Positions 11,401-19,039 of a stretch of DNA of 64,000 nt are shown here, piece after piece (position 1 is the stretch's first letter; every line of letters begins with the position of its first letter). The notes under the pieces are model-generated. The model was given only the letters and a program-made list of their open reading frames with translations, was not told the origin of the DNA and made no database searches. Source of the DNA: Tubulanus polymorphus. Taxonomy: Eukaryota; Nemertea; Palaeonemertea; Tubulaniformes; Tubulanidae. The stretch lies in NCBI RefSeq assembly GCF_964204645.1, contig NC_134031.1, positions 19,031,307-19,095,306 on the forward strand, in the 5' to 3' direction. The translations under genes and the position numbers were made by a program.

Positions 11401-13610
11401 GTAATATGACTTGATGAATATTGATAGAAGTAAATAAGACTTAGTGAACTGTGGGCGGGAATTGTGAGCCTTTCTGGATTAAAGAGAATCCAAACTCAGA
11501 ATAATTGAAATTACTGATTCGAAACAAGCCTTGAATTTCTCCAACGCAAAACACTAAAAGTGTTCGTAGTGTTATTGATTTTGTTTTGTCCGTACAATAT
11601 TTTTGCAAGAAACTGATTCTGAATATTCTGGATCCTGAGATAAATGTATTATACGCAGGTATCAATGTGCATCCTGGAACCCAGCTCTTCGTACATGCAT
11701 CAATTGTTGATACCTGAGTGAGCCTAGCACCGGCCTAGTTCGAGTTTTAAAGTCCTGCTCCTCACCTCTCTGAGCTCTTACCATATTCAGAATCAGTTCA
11801 CATAAATTCACTGTTAGTTAAATGTTGTTTTATTCACCGCGTTTTTTCTCTCTCTCTCTGAAAGTCGAGCAGACGACTTTCGATCGACCAATCACCATCG
11901 AGCTCTGGACGCGAGGATTTTGAGTTGTTTTCGGTTTACCTATGCCGTCACATTTGAGCCACTGGCGCGGTACCGCGGTTCTGACTTGTGTTCACGATTC
12001 GAATCTACTCGTACCTTACAAATTGCATCCCAATATCGTTATCTGATATAATTTGAACTTTGTCAAGCATCTCATATCTCAGAATTTGTGGTAAACCTCT
12101 TGTCCCATGAGCAATCATTTCAGAAATGTTGCTGGCAATGAGAGATAATCCCCGATTACTATGACCGGTCTGCATTAGATTCATCTGTTCCGGAACAACA
12201 GACTAGAAAGTGAAACTGAACCTGGCACAATTATTTATTTCGAGTTGGCAAAATGACCAAGAGAAAATTGAGACAAAAATTTTTCTAATTGGTCACCATA
12301 GCATAAAATTTTTGACCGAATTCCGCAGTTGTTGGATTTTGTTTGAATCTAGAGTTGATTTTGATTAGAAGTTGGCTCTAGATTCAAATTCCGATTGGGA
12401 ACTGCGCAACCAAATTCTGACAGTTTGTTTAATAAGAAATGTCCAGCTACAGTTGAGTGTAATGTACGCCGATCTTGTGATATCTGCACGGCGTGTTGTG
12501 TTGTGACTTTGTTGTTTTATTTTGTATATTTTATTGTTTTATAGATGTGGATTATTTTGATATCTGTGATAGTAGTTATTTTAGTCATTATCATCGGTAA
12601 GTATATCTCGCGATGCTTCATACCGACACCTCATGAGTTGAGATTCTAAAACTGTCCATCTATTGCAATCGGTAATGTCCTCAATTTTTCGAGTTCATTA
12701 AATAAATCCCGCTCATTTTGTCGTCGTTTGAAGCGTCTGCTTTTCATTCAGTGTTATTTATATTATACCAGACCCGGTTTCATACTGAATTCAAATTTAA
12801 ATCTATTGGAGTCGGGTGTTCTCGGTCCAGTGTCGTGAAAAAGTTAAACTGAAATTTTCGGTTTCGTAGCTATCGGCTATTTCATGTTTTCAATGATAAC
12901 AACAATATCAAGACTTCACTGTTTTGAGGTTAAACTTTTTCATGAAATTGGACCCTTGAATATTATATCTATCTGTGGAAAACACAGAAATTCTTCAATA
13001 TAGTCAGTTATATGCGGGAGGCTTTACTCTTCTCGGGTCGCGACTGCTAATTTTGCGTCGAGCCGTGTTTCGATTAGTCTCTACCGATTCCCAAAATTCT
13101 CTTCTGGCCTACGTCCGTTTCGACCAGAATATGCTCTACCTATTCGAAAATACTAGAATTGACTAGAATACGTTCAATGTGTCTGAAGTTTCAATCCAAT
13201 CGAAGAGAAAACAGAGAAAATTTCAATCAATCCAAGAAGAGCTCAGTCTATTGTATACAGAAATCAAAAACCACTGTATTACACCTGTATCGAATATTAC
13301 GAGGTGACAGGTTTTCGCTTTATTTTAATCTGACTTTCTTTTCAATACGTATATATATATATATATAAGACACTGTCATCCGATGAAAGCATGAAATTTG
13401 ATCTATTTTATATCGGATCATCGTAACGAATGACGAATCAATATCGATCAAATCGATCTCAGCCTCGACTCGGAGAAAAAACTGTTTAAATCTCCTTACG
13501 AGAAATACAAACATTTGTGACGCGTACAACTTAAGCTTTATTTGACTTGACGAGATTATTTTTCTTCTATTTCAGTATGGGTAGTGCTTAAAAACAAGAA
13601 GCAGACATAA
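2445..13610 (+). CDS. VAMP: Synaptobrevin / VAMP (vesicle R-SNARE), alternatively spliced
   Basis: Vesicle-associated R-SNARE that pairs with syntaxin and SNAP-25 to drive vesicle fusion. Constitutive exons 2445-2511 (ending QTQAQVDE) and 2834-2912 (starting [20 protein letters not shown]) give the first SNARE half, with the zero-layer arginine in ERD. The second half comes from either 4318-4397 or 6568-6647, both 80 nt with the same phases. The membrane anchor comes from 9699, 10694 or 12545; the exons at 9699 and 12545 (52 nt each) splice in frame to a last exon at 13576 encoding [11 protein letters not shown] and stop. All junctions keep phase. The initiator exon was not found, so the CDS is N-terminally incomplete. 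The nearest vertebrate relatives are VAMP1/2/3, and the exon at 10694 matches the Pro/Ala-tailed insect neuronal synaptobrevin style. Introns carry large minisatellites. Confidence 0.93.
3538..4013. repeat. 22-24 bp palindromic minisatellite
   Basis: About 21 tandem units of 22 bp, with a 24-bp variant that adds 'ta'. Each unit holds the perfect palindrome ATGGACTATAGTCCAT or a near form, linked by a ttttaac spacer. It lies in the VAMP intron upstream of exon 3a. An RNA copy could form a run of short hairpins. Confidence 0.95.
4318..4397 (+). CDS. VAMP: VAMP alternative exon 3a (SNARE C-half and juxtamembrane)
   Basis: Enters in phase 1 from the exon ending at 2912 and reads [17 protein letters not shown] then [10 protein letters not shown]. 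It matches the canonical VAMP2 layers and the basic-aromatic Trp-Trp juxtamembrane segment. Donor gtattt, acceptor ctgtacag. The same length and phase as the exon at 6568 argue for either/or use. Confidence 0.9.
4835..4980. repeat. About 20-bp degenerate tandem repeat
   Basis: Seven or so units starting tactgactcagt or tactcactcagt with variable ends. Located in the intron between VAMP exons 3a and 3b. No coding potential. Confidence 0.75.
5264..5402. repeat. Palindromic repeat family B, copy 2
   Basis: Ends GGGGCTGGTTCCATAG and CTATGGAACCGACCC form an imperfect terminal inverted repeat. The interior has nested inverted repeats built on taagaccagtcttaag. Same family as 1296-1472 and 14684-14820. 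Confidence 0.65.
6568..6647 (+). CDS. VAMP: VAMP alternative exon 3b (SNARE C-half and juxtamembrane)
   Basis: Reads [17 protein letters not shown] then [10 protein letters not shown], a clear paralogue of the exon at 4318, with the same 80 nt and phases. Substitutions change the juxtamembrane WW to FW and replace two SNARE-motif side chains (E to Q, G to V). Including both exons would shift the frame (80 nt is not a multiple of 3), so the two must be mutually exclusive. The donor gttgaa is weak. Confidence 0.88.
7850..9681. repeat. 51-bp minisatellite next to VAMP anchor exon A
   Basis: Roughly 36 tandem units of 51 bp; a recurrent 49-bp variant has 'gaatataatg' in place of 'gaatctctaatg'. 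Each unit contains ctctaat, ggtacc and cccactgccccacag. The first few units (7850-8040) are the most divergent and the right half is nearly uniform, suggesting recent expansion. It ends about 20 bp before the acceptor of the exon at 9699. Because 51 is a multiple of three, repeated open frames appear on both strands, but they break at every 49-bp unit and are not genes. Confidence 0.97.
9699..9779 (+). CDS. VAMP: VAMP alternative membrane-anchor exon A
   Basis: Encodes the hydrophobic helix [17 protein letters not shown] directly after acceptor ttttcag. A donor gtaaga at 9751 gives a 52-nt exon that joins the exon at 13576 in frame. If the donor is not used, the frame continues as GKNRNQRNI to a TAA at 9777-9779 that overlaps an AATAAA at 9778-9783, so the exon could also be terminal. 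It abuts the end of the 51-bp minisatellite. Confidence 0.8.
   Translation: MMLVIGGIVLVIVIIIIGKNRNQRNI
9778..9783 (+). terminator. Poly(A) signal overlapping exon-A stop
   Basis: AATAAA shares two bases with the TAA stop of the read-through form of VAMP exon A. It could define a very short 3' end for that isoform. Confidence 0.35.
10694..10873 (+). CDS. VAMP: VAMP alternative membrane-anchor exon B with Pro/Ala luminal tail
   Basis: Reads [20 protein letters not shown], then a short basic stretch and a low-complexity Ala/Pro/Gly tail, with a TAG stop at 10871-10873. The anchor closely resembles neuronal synaptobrevins, and an Ala/Pro/Gly-rich luminal extension is also present in insect n-Syb. 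The coding part is strikingly GC-rich against its surroundings. A C-rich tract at 10570-10640 precedes the acceptor tttacag. AATAAA at 11349 can end this isoform. Confidence 0.9.
   Translation: MMIIMGVVIGLVVIVVGYWLYTKFHTPAAAAAPAAGTAAGTGAPPPAAGPSPASGPAAD
11178..11217. other. Stem-loop with 12-bp arms
   Basis: CGGTGACCCCTG at 11178-11189 and its exact reverse complement at 11206-11217 are separated by 16 nt. It lies in the presumed 3' UTR of the exon-B VAMP isoform, upstream of AATAAA 11349. A functional RNA structure or a remnant of a foldback repeat are both possible. Confidence 0.5.
11349..11354 (+). terminator. Poly(A) signal for VAMP exon-B isoform
   Basis: The first AATAAA I found downstream of the TAG at 10873, giving a 3' UTR of about 480 nt. 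Confidence 0.4.
12545..12596 (+). CDS. VAMP: VAMP alternative membrane-anchor exon C
   Basis: After acceptor ttttatag it encodes [17 protein letters not shown] and ends at donor gtaagt, 52 nt long like exon A. Joined to 13576 it gives a short C-terminus of the vertebrate VAMP2/3 type (helix followed by a few luminal residues). It is a third paralogous anchor exon and cannot be combined with A in frame. Confidence 0.85.
13576..13610 (+). CDS. VAMP: VAMP last exon (short luminal tail)
   Basis: Acceptor tatttcag is followed by 35 nt reading, after a phase-1 [12 protein letters not shown] and TAA. It completes the anchor helix begun in exon A or C. The 3' UTR may run to AATAAA at 16156-16161, which would place the 20-bp minisatellite at 14865-15525 inside the mRNA. 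Confidence 0.8.
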
Positions 13611-13639
13611 AAAAACCAGTGAGGATTCGACTAGCTACA

Positions 13640-13742
13640 CAAATATATGCATATATTTATATATACGTGTATATACATATATGTATAGGTATTATGTATA
13701 TATATATATGTGTATATATATATAATATATATGTATATATTT
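13640..13742. repeat. TA/TATG-rich microsatellite
   Basis: Long run of tatata, tatatg and gtatat in the 3' UTR region of VAMP. Short open frames over it are low complexity. Confidence 0.85.
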
Positions 13743-14683
13743 TCTGGTTGTTCGGAGGTTCACGTTTGTGGCGACTCGATCATCTTGTTTACGATACGTC
13801 AAATAGTTATTCGTGCAATAATTTTCTCCCGCCCCTCGCCCTCTTAAGAAAAAAGTCGTAGGGTTTGTTGTTCGTTTTCTTCTTTATTCCGGAAGCCGCG
13901 TCCCTAAATTCCCGGTCGCCACACAACGCGTAACTCGGCGTGTAGTCGACAGCGCCTCCTGGTGGTAATCGACGAAACTCGAGCGGACAGATGTATAGAG
14001 CAGATGGACTATAGGGGGCGCTGTCGGATTGTGAATAATGAACGAATATCCAAACGTAATAATATATTGTGTAGCGAATTACTCGATGGTAACTGAATGC
14101 GTATGGAAAAAAAACGTCGAAATTTCAACAAACAAAAAAAATTACGTCTAAAGCTGCACCTTTTGTCGTGAGTGTCGGAATAGAAACCCATTATTGTGTA
14201 TTATATAACAACAGAACAAATTATTATTCATGAAGGGAAAACCTAAAAATATGTAATCATTAATCGAATGAAAGATTTTGTAGCGAGTTTATGTCATTAT
14301 CTCCCGTTGATTTTGGTTTATATACAAAACGAATCTTTCTTTCTTTTTTTTTGATTTATCAGCGCAAGGTTCGACAGTTGAAATGTGCACCTTTTATATG
14401 ATGATTTTTGTCAAACATATGTATATGATGTAATTTTTGTCCCATCGAAACGAGAATTGAACACCGCAAGAGCTCGGGGGGGGGGGGGGGTCGAGTTTAG
14501 TCGTTGATGGGGCTGTTCGTAAAGTGTGTACGCATCCATGGGGTGAGGGATGTTTTAGAAATTACTCGCTTCTCCCTATGTACATAAAATGCTTAAGATT
14601 GTTATATTTTGCGTATGTAGTTTAAGCACAGCCCCTCTGACTTCGTAAGAACTATCGGGTAAATTGAAATACGCTTTAACTCT

Positions 14684-14820
14684 GGGGCTGGTTGCACAGT
14701 CGTGACTTATCGGTAAGTTCAAAAGTGGTCTTAAATCTTAAGACTGGTCTAAAGTTGTTAGATTGGGCTATAGAATTAAGTTGGTCCTTAGTCTTAAGCT
14801 GTGAGTACGCAACTTGCCCC
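14684..14820. repeat. Palindromic repeat family B, copy 3
   Basis: Starts GGGGCTGGTTGCACAG and ends GCAACTTGCCCC, with internal taagactggtctaa segments. It lies immediately before the 20-bp minisatellite. Confidence 0.65.
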
Positions 14821-14864
14821 TGGTCTTATCTTCAAGATCTTTGAAACCGGCCATGCACAAGTGA

Positions 14865-15525
14865 AACCAGCCCCGCAGTAGTGGAACTGGCATCGGACTA
14901 GTGAAACCGGCCCCGCACTAGTGGAACCGGCATCGCACTATGGTGAAACCGGCCACGCACTAGTGGAACTGGTATCGCACTAGTGAAACCGGCCCCGCAC
15001 TAGTGAAACCGGCATCGCAATAGTGGAACCGGCCTTGCACTGGTGGAACTGGCCTCGCACTAGTGAAACCGGCCCCGCACTAGTGAAACTGGCCTCGCAC
15101 TGGTGAAACCGGCCCCGCACTAGTGGAACCGGCATCGCACTATGGTGAAACCGGCCCCGCACTAGTGGAACTGGTATCGCACTAGTGAAACCGGCCCCGC
15201 ACTAGTGAAACCGGCATCGCAATAGTGGAACCGGCCTTGCACTGGTGGAACTGGCCTCGCACTGGTGGAACCGGCCCTGCACTAGTGGAACTGGCCTCGC
15301 ACTAGTGGAACCGGCCCTGCACTAGTGGAACCGGCCCCGCACTAGTGAAACCGGCCCCGCACTAGTGGAACTGGCCTCGCACTGGTGGAACCGGCCCTGC
15401 ACTAGTGGAACTGGCCTCGCACTAGTGGAACCGGCCCTGCACTAGTGGAACTGGCCTCGCACTAGTGGAACTGGCCCTGCACTAGTGGAACTGGCCTCGC
15501 ACTGGTGGAACCGGCCCCTGCTTCC
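14865..15525. repeat. 20-bp minisatellite
   Basis: About 33 units of the form ctggcctcgcactagtggaa, alternating with ccggcccc and ccggcatc variants and a few 22-bp units (actatggtgaa). A higher-order block around 14880-15020 recurs around 15120-15240. Likely inside the VAMP 3' UTR. Short antisense open frames are repeat artefacts. Confidence 0.95.
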
Positions 15526-16155
15526 ACCTTATTTCCTCCTTTCTCTGATCATTCCATTTTGAATTGCTGACTGTATTTGTTGATGTACATGTTCTTATCA
15601 ATTTCAAGTCTTAGACAAAATAAGCCATTATGATAATATAAGTAGAACCTCTTCTTGTGTCAGAATTTTCTCGCTAGCATTTCGATCTGAACATCGATGA
15701 AAATACGTAACACAAAGCGCTCGAATCATTTTGGCTCGAACCTGATTTTACTAAATCTGTCGACTCTGGATTTACGAAACCGAAGAGCTCTTTGTCTATG
15801 ATAATATATTTGTAAGGAGTTTTTCGTAGAAGGGTCTCATCGGTTTTGTCATCTAGTCGGACATAGCGCTTGAGGAGGTCGAAGACCTGTCTCGATAGAG
15901 ACTTGCATATAAAAGAAAATCGAATGTTTTGCAAAAGAAACAAATTTCGGAGAGAAATGGCTGGCTGTTAGTGAAATACTGATCGAGAGAGAATACGAAT
16001 AGTGTGCGTGTCTTATCATCACTTATATCTAGAAAAAAAGGGGTTTATTATTGAGACCGCGGCTTAGAAAGACGAGAAATTTCTATATATCGGGAAAAAA
16101 GTTTGTTGTGCGTTGATTAAAAAGACCCCTGTTGTAAACTACCCTGAGAATGATA

Positions 16156-16161
16156 AATAAA
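16156..16161 (+). terminator. Poly(A) signal, possible distal VAMP 3' end
   Basis: AATAAA about 2.5 kb after the TAA at 13610. It is the most plausible distal signal before the gene-poor stretch, but other signals in this AT-rich DNA cannot be excluded. Confidence 0.3.
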
Positions 16162-18560
16162 TCCTTGAAGTTATCATTATTATTATTATTAGTGTAAATA
16201 ATATAAGCGTAGAGTTATTATTGATATGATTATTATAATTTGTTTGTGTACTTATATATTATTATAAGAAATTCTATGTAACTATGTCGACGGGCAAATG
16301 TGATTTTTGAATATGTTATTTACGAAAGAAAACGGTAAAGTCATCTGCGCGCATTTATCAATACACTCACTTGCCAGGGCTCTACTTCTATAAGTTTGAA
16401 AACATTAGAATCCAGTGAAAGTTTGAAACTAGGGTCGTCGTAAGTTGAGTCAGCCCTTGCTGTTTGACGAGGCCCGGGATCAAATTTCAGAGCTAATTTT
16501 ATCAAACTTAAGCCTATATATAACTTCTGGACTTAACACTGAGTGTTGCCTGCCCCTGGCAGGTGGGTATTCATTTTCCGTTTCGCTTTTTCATATTAGA
16601 ATTTGGAATAGTTTCCAGCCTGACCATAACACACACACGCAGACTGACAGTATCGTCACGCTTGATTAATCCGCTTGAGTTTCTCTCAGTATCTGGTGTA
16701 AATTACCTGTAAAAAATGAACACTAAAATTAATAATAAACATATTATCAAATAAATAAATATTATTGCGACAAGATAAGTGTTGGGCAAAGACAATATAA
16801 TAAGTACATACATGTTCTATTATTGAATATTGATTATTATTATTATTATTATTATTGTTAATCAGTATCGGGTTGATTGAAGTCGAACGTATTTTGTGTC
16901 ATCTCCCGAGATTCCTCCCCTCCCCACATCTTCCATCTCGTACATTATAGTCATCATATTCTTTATAAGAGAAACCTAAACTATCGATGTTCATTTCCTA
17001 AATGATGTTGATTTTTAGCGCCCGCGATTTCATGAAATTGTCGTTGAAGGAAGTTACCGAAAATGCGGAAAAACCAAAAATTTGAGTTCTTGATTCAGTG
17101 ATTTATTCATTTTCACGCGAAAGTCACCTCTCTGAATCAATTTCATATGAACAATATTCGATCGGCTCAGATTCATGGTTGTAACTATTTTCTGTCCGTG
17201 TGAAGTTGTCATAAATGATCAGATTCATTAAAGAATATGAAAAAGAAATTCATCAAAACGTTTCGAATAGAATTTGCAGATTTGATGTAAATATAAAAGA
17301 CGACGATGTTGTTTGACTAGAAGCCGCTTATCAATTGTAAATAGCCCGCAGTGTTTAAAATCTGAATGTGTGCGAGGGGTCTTTATTGATACCCCTAACA
17401 ACGACCGTTCAACTCAGCACTCGCTGTCCGATTCCATGAGTTCAGTCCGTGATGCGACCTGTTCTTAAGACAGCGCATCCTCCTCGTTATAACTCGAGGG
17501 TTCACGGATGCAAATTAGATATTTCTGCACACGGTTCCACGGCCCAAGTTCATTTCTGATGTCAAATTTTATCTCAGAACAGTTGCATCGGGTTCATATC
17601 TTCAAGAAGTCGTGTGAAAACGATTAATCCGAAATCTCTTGGTAAATTATGTTAGTTTTGAGTTTTGTCATTGGTCAAATCCCTAAAATTCCTTATCTCG
17701 TATTCGTGTTCAAGGTTCGAGATATTATTTCGTTGTCAAATACTATTCGTCACTTTTTGGTTTGAAGAAAAAAGACCTTGAGCTCAAATGAATATTTTAA
17801 GATGCCCCTGGACTAAAAACAATTTGATGGAAAGAAGTGTTTTTTTTTTAATTTCTGGAAGTCTGTATAACTGTAGATGATAAATATTAATAAGACGTAG
17901 CTTACTGCCACGCGGGGACCGGTTCGAAATCTCCTTACTGTCACGCGGGGACCGGTTCGAAATCTCCTAGTAGAACGGGGATAGCCCAAGATTGGAGACC
18001 TGAAGAACATCGAGAGTTTTAACCTCGATGACTGATAGTCAAGACTTTGGGTCGAAATTGAAACTCGTCCAGAAATATTGAAATTCATTGCGCAAGTGTT
18101 TGTGAACCAGTCCGATTCAGTGCGGGAACCAGTCCATCCGTCGTGATAACGATAAGCTACGTTCTTGTTTTTCGATACTTCTCTAGTGTTTATATAAATA
18201 TTATTAAACATTGTAGAATTGTGTAGTTGTCCAGTAGAGAATGTGTCTCTGTACAAAGAAATAAAGGTGACATGTATGAGAAATAATAACTTAATCGCCT
18301 TTCGTTTTCATTTGTCTCGCTGGAATTAATGAATGAACTATTGGTGTTAAAGAACTTCTGGCGTCCATTCTGCAACCAGGCTTCATCCCTCACAGGTGAT
18401 CGATACCTTTTCATCAATTTGCCAATTTCCCATGGTTCAAACTCGACTCAGTTCCGCGGGCTTCACGCGATAATTTTTGATCGAACAAACTACTAACACC
18501 TGTTCAATCAGTATTTTCATGGACTTTTGCTTTTGCATATGAAACTTTCTTCCTTTGGTA
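16162..18560. other. Intergenic stretch without recognisable genes
   Basis: AT-rich DNA with a (tta)n microsatellite around 16834-16860 and a 33-bp direct duplication at 17902-17967. Open frames at 16445-16669, 17813-18256 (-) and 18190-18417 (-) match no family I recognise, and the second is partly built from the duplication. Confidence 0.6.
17902..17967. repeat. 33-bp tandem duplication
   Basis: Two copies of a unit running from ttactg(c/t)cacgcggggacc through ggttcgaaatctcc, differing at one base. The GGTTCGAA core resembles a tRNA T-arm/B-box but is incomplete. Confidence 0.85.
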
Positions 18561-18576
18561 CAGGGAGTACCGGTTA

Positions 18577-18590
18577 GCGAAAGTGAAACT
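18577..18590 (+). promoter_or_regulatory. ISRE/IRF-site match 1 upstream of ZNFX1
   Basis: GCGAAAGTGAAACT matches the interferon-stimulated response element consensus RNGAAANNGAAACT at all 14 positions. It lies about 450 bp upstream of the ATG at 19040. The sequence match is direct; IRF binding is inferred. Confidence 0.6.
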
Positions 18591-18721
18591 AGTCACCTCT
18601 TGGTTTTTCCGCGTTCGCCTAAAACCGATGAGGTGCGCAGTACTGAACCTCAGCGTGTAGGCCTACCATGAAATTGGTTTTCCCTATTACCGCGTCTACT
18701 TCAGTTCATTAGTACCGGGTA

Positions 18722-18735
18722 GCGAAAGTGAAACT
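18722..18735 (+). promoter_or_regulatory. ISRE/IRF-site match 2 upstream of ZNFX1
   Basis: A second identical GCGAAAGTGAAACT, about 305 bp upstream of the ATG and in the same orientation as the first. The bases just around it (taccgg.tagc) are also conserved between the two copies. Confidence 0.6.
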
Positions 18736-19039
18736 GCGTCACCGTTAAGGCGCGCAGCCGCAGTACTGAGTTTATTACCGGACAGTGAATCCGGCGCGAC
18801 ATATTCAATAAGGGTCCAAAAGGAAACTTCACTGACCGGCAAGGCTTGAAATACATTCATTGTTCGTAAAGAACAAGCAATGGAGAATACAGTCAAAGTG
18901 TCGAAAAATTCGGTTCATAGAATTTGATAAGATACGGGCCAAAATTCACGTATGGAGATAGGTATGACAATAAACAGCTGTCATATTCCATGTATTTTCA
19001 GAGTTAATTAATCGTTCTAGAGAAAAGTGCAATATAAAA

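Larger units (their letters stand above)
18565..18785. repeat. Duplicated block carrying two ISRE-like sites
   Basis: Segments starting at about 18567 and 18711 both run agtaccgg(t/g)tagcgaaag..., followed by a gtcacc motif and later gcgcag...cagtactgaa. They look like a degenerate direct duplication of about 140 bp upstream of the ZNFX1 gene. Confidence 0.7.

Noticed and set aside
14980-15162. Short antisense frame across the 20-bp repeats
   Set aside because: Low-complexity repeat translation without start context or family match.
17813-18256. 147-codon antisense open frame
   Set aside because: No recognisable domain, partly built on a 33-bp tandem duplication, no splice or promoter context; could be chance in this region.
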